DNA from: Acanthaster planci
Taxonomy: Eukaryota > Echinodermata > Asteroidea > Valvatida > Acanthasteridae
Direction of reading: 5' to 3'
Length of the DNA stretch: 60,684 nt
Assembly (NCBI RefSeq): GCF_001949145.1
Contig: NW_019091718.1
Span: 34,637 to 95,320, forward strand
A model generated the notes under the pieces. That model did no database searches, was not told where the DNA came from, and saw only the letters and a program-made list of their open reading frames with translations. This document shows positions 1 through 8,541 of this stretch, one piece after another (positions within the stretch are counted from its first letter, which is position 1; each line of letters begins with the position of its first letter). Made by a program: the position numbers and the translations under genes.

Positions 1-58
1 GAGCATACAGTGTTTATTAATATACGTTGGGTAAGGGCAAAGCCATTATATATAATTA
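1..58 (+). repeat. 3' tail of a SINE copy (truncated by window edge)
   Basis: The first 55 or so bases match the middle and tail of the SINE at 9468-9775: the gagcatacagtgttta segment is followed by the cgttgggtaagggcaaa segment and an AT-rich ttatata tail. The similarity stops at about 58, exactly where the compact minus-strand gene cluster begins. The rest of the SINE lies outside the window. Confidence 0.6.
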
Positions 59-79
59 AATTGTTTGATTTACGGCATT

Positions 80-109
80 AAAAAAAACTCACCTCAAATT
101 TGAGGTGAG
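80..109 (-). terminator. Perfect hairpin followed by T-run, intrinsic-terminator-like
   Basis: Positions 88-109 form a perfect 22-bp palindrome with half-arm CTCACCTCAAA. Read on the minus strand it is followed at once by eight T residues (A-run 80-87 on the plus strand). It lies about 30 bp past the stop codon of the last gene in the cluster. A GC-containing hairpin followed by a U-run is the layout of an intrinsic terminator. Hairpins also mark transcript ends in mimivirus and related viruses. Its role here is inferred from position and shape. Confidence 0.6.
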
Positions 110-138
110 GTTTGTTTTTTTGCCTATTTTAAATCCGT

Positions 139-1548
139 TTACATTTTTTGCACGTACGTCAAAATCAAAACACCAACGCCTACAAACAAAGTCCACACGT
201 GCTCCGCCACCCATCCAACGGCTTTACTCGCCACGATAAAAATCCAGCTCAAAACGCTACCGGTGATCCTGGGCAAAGCCCCTAAAGCTTTCAACCTGAG
301 TATCATCAATACATTGGCCAAATTCCACAGTTGGCGTTTGATCCAATCGGTAATTCCACCTTTGGAAGGAGGAGTCGGTATTGGTTTGGGCGCTGGTTCA
401 GGAGTCGGTGTTGGTTTAGGTTCAGTTTCAGGCGTCGGTGTTTCGGCAGCTCTGACACTAACTACGATGCTACTAACGATGGTACTCACGGCCAATCCAA
501 AAGCCGTTAAAATACTTACGATCTTCACACCTTGCTCCCGAAATAAAATTCTCCCACATAGTGTCAAATTTGAATCCATCATTTCCATAATCGTTTCTTT
601 AATTCTATTGATTTGACTCCTCGATTGATCCGTATCTCTATTTATAATTTCCAAACTACCAGTTCTCTCAATTTGTAAATCTTCTAATTGCTCCAGAGGT
701 TCTGCCCTTTCAGCATCGGTTGAAGCTTCTTCCAACTCGTTGTTGGCCTGTTGAATCTTATCGTCTAACCGATCTAATTTACCCTGATTTAAAATTAATA
801 CCCCTTTGGTGGTTTGTAATGATTCGTCCAAGGCGGCTAACTCCCGATAGTTTAATCCTTCTGTTTGCGCAACTTTATTTTCTATGATGAATTCGGTTTC
901 AACTTCTTTTTCTTGTAAAAGTTTTCCTATGATGTTACTGACTTGGTCAGCTGTTTTGGGAAGCTCTTTCATCGGAATATTTTCGGGTTGAATAGGTTTT
1001 AACTTTCCTTTAACTTTTTCCTCCGCTCTTCCATATTGTTTAAATCCTAATTTGTATCTAACAAATCTTGAGCTGACATGTTACCTCCTTCTCCAGTATA
1101 ACCGTCAGCTTTAGCATTTTTTTGCGATTGTGTTAAGACCAACAACTACATCTGGGTTTCTTTTTTTGGTTAATAGCACATCGCCGTACTTATCTTCACC
1201 TTTAAAAAATAAACCTTGGTCTTCGCGATAATCAAATTTTTCATAGTGAAATACTGATGGTGCATCTTCACTTTTGGCAAATTTAGAATATCTGTAAAAG
1301 TCGTCTACAGTTGAGTTAGTTTGAAATATCACTCTTGCTTGTTCTATCCGATCACCTGCGGGTAATCTTACGGGTCTGGGGTTTAGCGTTAATTTTGTCT
1401 CTGTTTTGTCCCCAATTTTGGTTTAATCGATTCTATCCCCCTTTTTGTCGGTTAACGAGGCCAGTGTATCGTCCCATGTAGACGCTTCTTCTTCTCTTTC
1501 TTCTGAGGTTGCCGTAAAATCGTCCAGTTCAAATCCTCCTTTGGCCAT
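139..1548 (-). pseudogene. Long acidic/coiled-coil/membrane protein of virus-like element, broken
   Basis: This is the last gene of the cluster. Translation probably starts at the ATG at 1546-1548 (MAKGGFELDDF), after a T/A-rich leader. An acidic N-terminal part runs to an in-frame TAA at 1423-1425. The same frame continues to a run of seven A (1117-1123, minus strand), where it shifts by one. It shifts again near 1060 and continues to the stop at 139. The last open stretch (139-972, 277 codons) has a Gln/Glu-rich probable coiled coil (residues about 30-125), a hydrophobic helix (about 148-172), a Pro/Thr-rich linker with repeated TPTPE-type units (about 175-203) and a C-terminal amphipathic/membrane region with two hydrophobic segments (about 225-275). 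I read the four pieces as one former gene because they abut and the frames resume without lost sequence. I recall similar C-terminal sequences from unannotated invertebrate insertions but cannot name a function. A membrane-associated structural role is possible. Confidence 0.5.
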
Positions 1549-1568
1549 TCTTTTATAATATACGTTTT

Positions 1569-1822
1569 TTAAGCGATGGGCAAACTCACGGGCAATATAC
1601 CCTGTGACACTAACCAACCCTGGGTTGCCAATGCACCGCACCGCTTAACATCGCGGTTAATTTTAACACGTCTTTGATAGATAATTTATTTAAATGGGGC
1701 GGTTTAATTTTAAAGAGCTTACTTGATAGCATGGCGTAACCAATGGAAATTCCCAAAACCACGGCGCCGTGATAAACTGTATTGGCTATTCCATTTACGT
1801 CGATTGATTTAGCGTTACTCAT
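1569..1822 (-). pseudogene. Small two-helix membrane protein of virus-like element
   Basis: Starts at ATG 1820-1822 (MSNAKSIDVNGIANTVYHG). It has one hydrophobic segment at residues 17-36 and a second near residues 55-65. The frame is lost by a small indel near 1640. In the neighbouring frame a plausible tail (LATQGWLVSQGILP) continues to a stop at 1569, giving roughly 80-85 residues. The next gene starts about 20 bp further on, in virus-like packing. Function unknown. A small virion-membrane or holin-like role cannot be tested from sequence alone. Confidence 0.4.
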
Positions 1823-1857
1823 CTTTAATATAACAGGTTTTTTAATCTATTCCAAAT

Positions 1858-2419
1858 TTAATCCATAACCAAAATTTCGGGTTGCTCCTTTTTCGGTTGA
1901 ACCGTCGGTTGAATTGGTTTGGCTTTCAACGCGTCTTTGATAGGCGCCGATTTGTTTTTCCAATTTAAATAAACCGCGACCGCTCCAATCGCCAATCCAC
2001 CAAGGATTAAATTTCTGTTCTCTATGGCCGTTTTATAAATTTTATTTTCTGAGCTCGGTTCGCTCGCTTCGCCTAATTTTCTTTACCGAATCTAACTTCG
2101 TACAATTTGAATAATTTTTCTTGGTCTTTAGGGCTGAGCGACTCGATGTCTTTAATCGTAAATTCTTTACCTAAATATTTTTAGATTCGCCAGAAGCTAC
2201 GATCGAACAAAGACGGTCTTTTACATTGGGCCCTTGATTCTTCGGTTGAGTCGACTTTTGAATCGGCGAGTATTGATTTAAGGTCATCTGCTTTATAACA
2301 AGCGTTTTAAATTTGTTAAACGTTTGTTTTAGAAGTAAGTACTCGATTGTATAATAAGTTAAGTTGACTGCGATAGTTAGTTGAATAACTAGATTAACAT
2401 ATTCAAGGAGGGTTATCAT
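1858..2419 (-). pseudogene. Membrane protein of virus-like element, frameshifted
   Basis: The ATG at 2417-2419 opens with a strongly hydrophobic N-terminus (MITLLEYVNLVIQLTIAVNL). The open stretch ends at 2171. One base out of frame, the sequence continues with a charged motif (KYLGKEFTIKDIESLSPKD) and, after another shift near 2077, a second membrane segment (NLILGGLAIGAVAVYLNW) and a Lys/Pro/Gln-rich tail ending at 1858. The pieces abut with no lost sequence, so I treat them as one decayed gene of about 185 codons, although two adjacent genes are also possible. No family name can be given. Confidence 0.4.
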
Positions 2420-2436
2420 TTGCTTATAACTAAAAT

Positions 2437-2476
2437 AAAAAAAGTTATAGCCAGGCTACATTACCCCAGCTATAAC
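2437..2476 (-). terminator. Second hairpin plus T-run, between two genes of the cluster
   Basis: The arms gttatagc (2444-2451) and gctataac (2469-2476) pair exactly, with a partial GG/CC extension. On the minus strand the hairpin is followed by seven T and then ATTTT (A-run 2437-2443 on the plus strand). It begins about 20 bp after the stop of the zinc-repeat gene and ends just before the next start codon. It has the same layout as the signal at 80-109. Confidence 0.5.
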
Positions 2477-2496
2477 AGAGGATAAGTAATTAATAA

Positions 2497-2986
2497 CTAG
2501 CTTTTATAATAATGGTGCGAATATTCAATCTCCAATTTATCCGATTTTTTTAGGTTATTACACTTTAAACAACAAAGAACAACATCGGCCTTGTTGTTTC
2601 CGTACTTATTATCTAGATATTCAGTAGTGCATAAATCATCGCGATATTCGGTAAATTGCAGTTTAACCTTGTAGTCGGGGTAAAAGCAATATGGGCAATC
2701 TTCCACTAGCCAACAGCATGAATCAGTGTCGATAAAACGGCCAGGGTCGTATCGATTTAATTTTTTATCCGATCGTCGGCAACCAAGAATCCAATTTCTG
2801 ATAGTTATTTCAATGGGGTCAGTACAGATTTTGCAATATTCTCTGTTTTTTTTTTTATGTTCGCAGATTCCATTTCCTTTGCAGTCTTTACAAGCGTATC
2901 ATATTCGCCCGTGCTTGCAGATTCCATTTCCTTTGCAGTCTTTACAAGCGTATCATATTCGCCCGTGTTCGCAGATTACATTTCCT
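2497..2986 (-). pseudogene. Cys/His zinc-repeat protein with HNH-like C-terminal domain
   Basis: Reading the minus strand from about 2986 to the stop at 2497, the N-terminal part is repeats of the form C-x2-C-K-G-N-x-I-C-x-H-G-R-I, each 18 residues. A conserved block follows, starting C-x2-C-T-D-P-I-E-I-T-I, with SDKK, RYD and FID motifs, then C-P-Y-C (near 2690) and C-C-L-K-C-N close to the end. The pairs of Cys suggest zinc binding. This repeat-plus-domain layout is known, mostly as uncharacterised HNH-type proteins, in nucleocytoplasmic large DNA viruses and in insertions in aquatic genomes. It is therefore probably a DNA-binding or nuclease protein. Two in-frame TGA codons (2899-2901 and 2953-2955) sit at the same place in successive repeats. 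They fit CGA-to-TGA changes at a CpG, i.e. decay in a methylated host genome. The true start is lost at the gypsy junction. Confidence 0.6.
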
Positions 2987-2988
2987 TT
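2863..2988 (-). repeat. 54-bp coding tandem repeat (2.3 copies)
   Basis: Two identical-length units (2863-2916 and 2917-2970) and a partial third (2971-2988). The period is 18 codons and encodes the Cys/His repeat described above. The partial third copy runs into gypsy sequence, so the element junction lies inside it. Confidence 0.85.
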
Positions 2989-4250
2989 CCGTCTGCCCTG
3001 TTTCTTCGGACATGACATCTGGAAAAGCATTCAACAACGTGTCTATGCGATGGATGTCATCATCTGTGAGAACTAGTCGGTCAAGTTGTGTGGAAGACTG
3101 TGGAGGCATGTCATCATCATTTGTTGTGACAGGCTCTGCGTGATGAGGGGGAGGGACGGGTGTACCCAACATAGGATACTGGACAGTTTGTCTTCGCAGA
3201 AAATCCATGATGGGTTCTGTCCAATACAATTATTGGTGAAATCCAGTGCCAAACTGACGTTGTGCACAAAGTCCATACCAAGCAAGACAGCGGTTGGTAG
3301 GCGTCGGACTCTGTGTAAGTGAAGCGTAGTTTCCGCTCCGCCCATACCAACCCTCGTCTCCACCGTTCCAAGTTAGTTCAGACCCATCCACCATAACTAA
3401 TGCCTCTTCGGGTGTTGGGCCAAGTGGGAGGTCCAGTTCATTACAGAGTTCATCTGTGATCAACGAGAGACTGGAACCCATGTCTATGAGAGAGACAACC
3501 CTGTGGCTATTGTTGATAGTTGCCTCAACTAACGGTCCACCCTGACAAATTTTGTCTGACTGCAAGAAATTTACCTTGTTAGGCTTCTGAGGCTTGTCAC
3601 TGTCTTTAAGCACTGGAGTGTTTGTAGATGACTGTGAGTTGACATCTGGCTTTGGCGGTGGCATCGGGTAGTCTTGTACCCAATGACAAATTTGTTTGCA
3701 TCTGTAGCACACACTGGTATATTGCCCAGGTCGGTTGGGCCGGGGAGGGGGTGCCGATTTGTTCAGTGCCGGCTTGTTTCCAGACATAAGCGGTTTGTTT
3801 AGCGAAGGCACAGTTTTGTCAGGAAACGAAGGTACTAGGTTGTGTCTGAGGCTGTTGTGGGTGGATGGGTTGTTGGCTTGTTGATGGAGCAAATATTCAT
3901 CTGCAGCTCGCGCAAGTTCCGACACAGTTTTAAATGTGCATTCTCTTTACACCCATGGCTGTTCCCAATTGTCGGTTATGAGTTCGTAAGTATCTCGATA
4001 GTTTAAATTCTCTGTTACCATGGAATGATAACGTAAGGAATGTTTCTTGTGTCAACAGAATGCTTGGACTAACTGAGTCTGTTTTAGTTCTTCTGTTCCC
4101 GCCAAATTCTGTTTGTATTAAAGTCTAGTTCTTCCTTTGTTGGAATATAGAGTACTTGCTCGGCTCCCTAATACCAAGATGCAGGTGGAAGCTTTCATGA
4201 GTGTCCAGAGGTGTGCGATCCGATTTATCCTAGGTCAGCGACTCGGAGAA
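2987..4250 (-). mobile_element. Ty3/gypsy relic: gag C-terminus and protease
   Basis: A minus-strand retrotransposon fragment. The 3230-3925 frame holds a degenerate zinc knuckle (CYRCKQICHWVQDY, where the last Cys is Tyr) at residues 73-86 and an aspartic protease motif (LIDMGSSLSLIT near residue 150, where the usual D-T/S-G is DMG). The protease continues in another frame (about 3235-3365, GMDFVHNVSLALDF) and a third frame (2942-3229) carries the linker toward RT (LLNAFPDVMSEE). It then stops at the junction with the virus-like element. Upstream sequence to about 4250 keeps scattered gag similarity (EELDFN and similar) in shifting frames. No LTR is seen. The copy is an old, dead fragment. 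Confidence 0.7.
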
Positions 4251-4310
4251 ATGTCGTAGTCTGACCAACTTACGACTTTGATTTCATTATCATGTCACCA
4301 TAATTGTTCA

Positions 4311-4757
4311 ATGATTTCATTTGTTGTCAAGTGCCTTTTAAAAAACAATCAAATGTGAATAGGTCAATTGGAACATCATCATTAACCACAGATATGATAT
4401 TGCTTGAACATTCAAACACTTGCCTGTCAGTCACGTGCCAGTCCTTGCTGCATGCAATCAATATATTACATAGGATCTGGACAGCCTTGCCAATAGCATC
4501 TTTGCACCTCAGTGACCACCAATTCTCTATCTATTAATGATTTCATTTGTTGTCAAGTGCCTTTTTAAAACAATCAAATGTGAATAGGTCAATAGGAACA
4601 TCATCGTTAACCACAGATATGATATTGCTTGAACATTCAAACATTTGCCTGTCAGTCACGTGCCAGTCCTTGCTGCATGCAATCAATATATTACATAGGA
4701 TCTGGACAGCCTTGCCAATAGCATCTTTGCACCTCAGTGACCACCAATTCTCTATCC
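4311..4757. repeat. 226-bp direct tandem duplication, nearly identical copies
   Basis: Copy 1 is about 4311-4531 and copy 2 about 4537-4757. They differ at only a few positions, so the duplication is young compared with the decayed elements around it. Confidence 0.9.
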
Positions 4758-4788
4758 TCGATTTGAGATCAGTGAAATCTGAGGACAC
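4543..4788 (-). CDS. Exon-like reading frame inside the duplication, unidentified
   Basis: The minus strand of copy 2 reads openly for about 80 codons, with protein-like composition (IENWWSLRCKDAIGKAVQIL then CSSNIISVVNDDVPIDLF). Copy 1 keeps the same frame until a one-base shift near its 3' end. AG acceptor-like sites (TTCTCAACAG, TGTCCTCAG) lie near 4780-4800 on the minus strand, and the frame ends in TGA at 4543. It could be a duplicated host exon or part of an unrecognised repeat. The alternative plus-strand frame looks less protein-like. Confidence 0.25.
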   Translation of the reverse strand: MSSDFTDLKSRIENWWSLRCKDAIGKAVQILCNILIACSKDWHVTDRQMFECSSNIISVVNDDVPIDLFTFDCFKKALDNK

Positions 4789-4863
4789 TGTTGAGAAGTT
4801 TAACTTATCTTAATATGATTCTTTTACATATAATTTTACCCTCACACTGAATTTATGCAATAT

Positions 4864-5020
4864 GGCCGTTTCACAATAGTGCGCCACCAAGAGTTTGCAA
4901 CGCGTTGGCCAATCACAATGCGCGAAATTTGTCAACCCAATGCGCGTTTGGAAAGGGTCGACAAATTTATGATTGGCCAACGTGTTGCAAACTCTTGGTG
5001 GCGCACTATTGTGAATCGCC
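4864..5020. mobile_element. Foldback MITE, about 157 bp
   Basis: Inverted arms of about 50 bp: ttcacaatagtgcgccacca on the left matches the complement of the right end, differing at a few bases and with an offset at the tips. The short centre is itself partly symmetric (gcgcgaaatttgtc against gacaaattt). No coding capacity. A two-base TA target duplication is possible but not certain. Confidence 0.75.
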
Positions 5021-6286
5021 TGTATTAGTCATCTATATATTCTTATGTATATTTTATTTACATGTGCATTATTATTTGTATTTTATATTTTTTCCCTTTC
5101 GTCCTGGTCAGTAAATCATATAAGATTTACTGTTTTGTGCAATTTTTACAATTTGCTTTTTATGTGTATATCATGCTTTCATGCATACATCTTGTTTTTA
5201 TATTTTGCATATTTGAAATATTACATGTAAAACCTTTTATTGTAAATATTAAATCATCAACTTAATGTTTGTACATTTTTAATTTAATGATCTACATGTA
5301 TGTATAAACTACATGTATCTCTTTTAGTGAGTGTTCTGTATAGAACCAGTTTTGGGCAGTGTACTCTGTCCACCAGGAGAATGCAGACTTCATGGGCTTC
5401 TAAATCATAAAGAGCTAGATGTATCAGAATTATGAAAATTTAAGTATGGTAGTAAATTAATGTCTCAGAGAGCACCTTCTGTGTTCTTGAAAAAGACATC
5501 TCTTTGTCCTGGAAACAGTTTCCTGTGTTGTCAATTCTGCTTGACCAAATTTTTACCCTCAGCATCAATAAAGATGAGAAGAAGCAACTTTTCCATCTCC
5601 AAAAATACAAAGGTGTCCTCTACACATTCCCTTGACTTTAAAGTGGAGCTGGAATGAATTTTTCTTAATATTTTTTTTTTAACTTTGCACTCCATTTCTG
5701 TGTGTGAAAACTCTTTTACATTCCTTTTTGGTGAAAAGTCACTTTCCTGGACAATCAATCCCACTGTTGCCTTGATGTCATCTAGGGAAGACATAGTTCA
5801 GCGCATAGGTTTTTCTGTTCAAATTGTGAACCCAGAACTTACTGAAAACATTTCTGAGACAGGGACTGATGCCTGCTTATTGCTATGCACATAAGCAACA
5901 AGGAATCAGCAAAGAAGAGAAAATTATTCCAGAAACATCTACAAAATTCTAGCACTTTTTGTGTAGAAATCAATGTTACATGAAGGCTTTCTTCCTTCAC
6001 AGTTTTACTCATGAATATGGAAATACTATAAGCACAAAACCAAATATGAAACAGAAGTTGAAAATAAGGTTAACTGAAACATAGAGGTGCATTTTGAAGG
6101 TTTGTATTTAAACAAATTGATTGCAGCTACCCTTTAACCAGATCAGTACCCAACTTATCTACCGTTTATCTAGTTGGAAACAACTTACAGGGACCCATAC
6201 ACCCATCAACTGTTGTGTGCTTTTGTCATAAAATGAAATGAGAAATGTGTTCACGGAAAGACCTGTTGAAATTTTTTTATCTTTAG
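5021..6286. other. AT-rich non-coding sequence
   Basis: Low-complexity T-rich sequence to about 5330, then unique-looking sequence with only short, unconvincing open frames (for example on the minus strand 5531-5794). No recognisable gene or repeat. It may be intronic upstream of the exon at 6287. Confidence 0.4.
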
Positions 6287-6433
6287 ATTTACGTGCTATC
6301 TATTTGAGAGACGATATAGCTGGCCTGAAGGAAGCAAGGGACATTTAGTCCCACTACTCTACACAGTTTCTACAGAGAGTGATGCTGTTCTGAAAAGTAG
6401 ACTCAACAACTTACTAGATGAATTTTTGAGATG
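6287..6433 (+). CDS. Internal host exon, gene unidentified
   Basis: A 147-bp open segment is preceded by a T-rich tract and acceptor (tttttttatctttag) and followed by a consensus donor (gtaagt at 6434). Its only open frame starts one base in and encodes 48 full codons rich in charged and hydrophobic residues (SWPEGSKGHLVPLLYTVSTE, then LKSRLNNLLDEFLRW). Both ends break a codon in the same phase, so it can be skipped or duplicated without a frameshift. The look is that of a helical-repeat protein, but I do not recognise the family. The next supported exon on this strand is at 44975, and nothing shows that the two belong together. Confidence 0.45.
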
Positions 6434-6439
6434 GTAAGT

Positions 6440-7208
6440 TGAACTTACATGTAGTTGATATTATTGTGTGAATAAGTGTATGTATAGTATGAGTTATCTA
6501 CATGTACATGTAGCCATTGTTTGGCATGCACAGGGTTTATCCACAGGGTGAGGGTTTCTCCGAATGACACAATCTACGTTCAGATTTTGTATCTTGGCAT
6601 AAACAAGAAAAAGCCCTTTCAAGCTTGTTATAGTTGAGCTCTGAAGATAAATGACACTGCGTTTGATTTGGATGCTTCATATTTATTTGAACAGATAAAA
6701 TCAGAGAAAACATGTTTTCCTTAGAGTTGCTCTTTAACTCATTCATTGTCACCAATCAATCTGGAGGGTCCATCAAATAGCTACAAAAACTAATACATGT
6801 AGTTTTAGGAACTCTTTCCTGCTAGCACTATCAGCAAGTTTCTGTTGATAAACTACTCTTTTATTGAGATTGAATTTTTTTATCCACCAGTACTTTATGT
6901 GTGTTTTCAGGTGTTTGTAACTTATGTGTATGTAGAAATTAAGGAATTGTAATTCTTTTATTATATTTATTGTTTAAATGTTTTTAATGTGTGCAGTTTA
7001 ACTTGTACATCGGGAAAACAAGTTTCATGTACCTTTTAATACTGGTATGTATTATGTTTTGGCAGCAGCTCAAGAGACTTTTGGGAGCTTTCGTGGTTAG
7101 GCCAGCCAACCTAGCTACAGTACTCGTGTCATTGTCATCAATGTCTATGGCGCTATACTCTTTGAGTATGTCTGAGGGCTTTCTTGCCTCTTTTTTTTCC
7201 ACACTGCC
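6440..7208. other. Non-coding, AT-rich
   Basis: Downstream of the exon, with acatgta words and no recognised feature. Open frames at 6984-7220 (minus) and 6991-7317 (plus) overlap. Only the end of the plus frame, from about 7225, has recognisable retroelement similarity. Confidence 0.3.
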
Positions 7209-8160
7209 AACCCAAGCCACTTTAACAGAAAGGACAAGGGATCATGCAGTTGACCCGCAGACAATCCACATGGCAGGATCTGACAATGTAGTGGCGGACG
7301 CGCTCTCCCTGGGATGATAGAGCAGCCTTACATTGACCTTACATTGACCTATTTGCTTCCTTGAACAATGCACAACTTCCCACGATCTTCCTCTTCGGCG
7401 GGACTTTCTAGCAAGCTACAGCCATGGCCGCATGGGATGTCATCTGCCTACCTTACAAATTTGTGACAGCACATTTAAGCATTTTATCATGTGCTTCGAT
7501 AGTCAGGCTTTGGCTCCAGCTTATACTCCTGTGAGTATAACAGACTTCTGTATGTACTTCTTTCACTTGGAGCTACAAGTATCTACAACCCATATCTACG
7601 GGCCAGCCCCAGTTGCCATACACGTTGGTTTCAAAAGCGGTTCAACTGCCCTTGACTGCATGACATTCCATCATCGTTTGTATAATATGCTTATCCAGTG
7701 CCCCCTTGTTGGGAAATTGCTCTGGTCATAAGACCTAAGGTAGGTTCTCAAGATGCTTTCTGGTCCTTCCTTTGAACCCTAAATAATGCCTGCCAGACGC
7801 ACACCCATGTCAGGTTGGCCTTTCTCCCAAAATGGTTAGATCCAGAGGAGGCAGCAAACTATAGGCTCTCCCCATTGCTGAAGGCCATCTATATTGGGAG
7901 CCACATTGTGTTCACCTCATTCTTTCATTTGGATTCCTTACAAAGGATCAGACTCCCTCACACAATCCTTCTGATATCTTTAGGCTCGATGTCAAAAAGA
8001 TGTTTATCTGCGTGCCGCAGCGCACTCCACAGTGCCACACAGTGCCTAGGGTCGGGCAGCCAGGATGCACTGACCCTCGGTGTGGAAACACAAACAAAAT
8101 TCTGCGGTCACAATGACATCAATTACTACATTCCCCTACTGTATAGTTGGCGCTTTTGAT
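7209..8160 (+). pseudogene. DIRS/Ngaro-like relic: RNase H end and tyrosine-recombinase N-terminus
   Basis: At 7260-7316 the plus strand encodes HMAGSDNVVADALS, the usual end of a retrotransposon RNase H domain. About 120 bp later (7432-7731) comes a segment resembling the core-binding domain of tyrosine recombinases (STFKHF, then TPVSITDFCMYFFHLE and a degenerate second half). RNase H followed by a tyrosine recombinase is the order in DIRS/Ngaro elements and not in gypsy. The catalytic R-H-R-Y half is not recognisable, and an open frame at 7815-8159 has no clear motif. Heavily decayed. Confidence 0.4.
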
Positions 8161-8405
8161 TGCGAAGAGACAAAGCCGGTTAAATTACCATAGGGCCCGA
8201 ATACACTCATTGGGTATTAGTTTGGGCCGTGCTGAAATTAATTCCTCTGCCTCAAAATATTTTTCCCAGGCTCAATTTTCTTTGTAGCCTTTATGTAATG
8301 TTTTCTCACACTTGGGAACTCAGGATAGTTTTTCTCAGACTCGGAATATTTTCTCAAAGAAAATAGAGTATAATATCCGGGACCCAGAAATTTATATAAT
8401 TATTG

Positions 8406-8541
8406 ATTATTTTTGGCAGATTGACTGCGAAGAATGAAAATAAGGAGTACGAGGTGGGGACCGGAAAAATAAAACATGCGTGATCCAGGTTTGGATAAAG
8501 AAATGCTGAGATGGATAGGATGATTCTTTTTTTGAAGATTG
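8406..8541. repeat. Left remnant of a roughly 118-bp satellite
   Basis: Contains the unit marks tttggcagattgactg, ggataaagaaatgctgaga and gattctttttttgaagattg, which recur in the array at 10412-10830. The array is interrupted here by the insertion at 8542-10406. Confidence 0.75.

Larger units (their letters stand above)
60..2986 (-). mobile_element. Truncated compact virus-like element with four decayed genes
   Basis: About 2.9 kb is almost entirely minus-strand coding sequence. In transcription order it holds a zinc-repeat/HNH-like gene, a membrane protein, a small two-helix membrane protein and a long coiled-coil/membrane protein. Gaps are only about 20-80 bp, and hairpin plus T-run signals follow the first and last genes. 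There are no introns. This density and punctuation differ sharply from the surrounding animal sequence. All four genes carry stops or frameshifts, so the copy is dead. The left end abuts a SINE tail. The right end is cut off at about 2986 by a gypsy relic, so genes may be missing upstream. The zinc-repeat gene links it to aquatic large-DNA-virus gene pools. The exact class (virus insertion, polinton-like element or another mobile element) is inference. Confidence 0.6.

Noticed and set aside
1077-1090. A Shine-Dalgarno-like aaggaggt before an ATG on the minus strand
   Set aside because: It falls within a Gly/Glu-rich stretch that reads as coding in the frame continuing the upstream gene piece, and the ATG frame ends after 10 codons. 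The match is probably coincidental. It does not show bacterial translation.
1-2986. The virus-like cluster as bacterial contamination
   Set aside because: It is joined to a SINE module found elsewhere in the window and to a gypsy relic, and all its genes are decayed with CpG-type changes. Integration in the animal genome is the simpler reading, although read-level proof is lacking.
2863-2988. CRISPR-like direct repeats
   Set aside because: The units abut without spacers, have a period that is a multiple of three, and encode a protein repeat.
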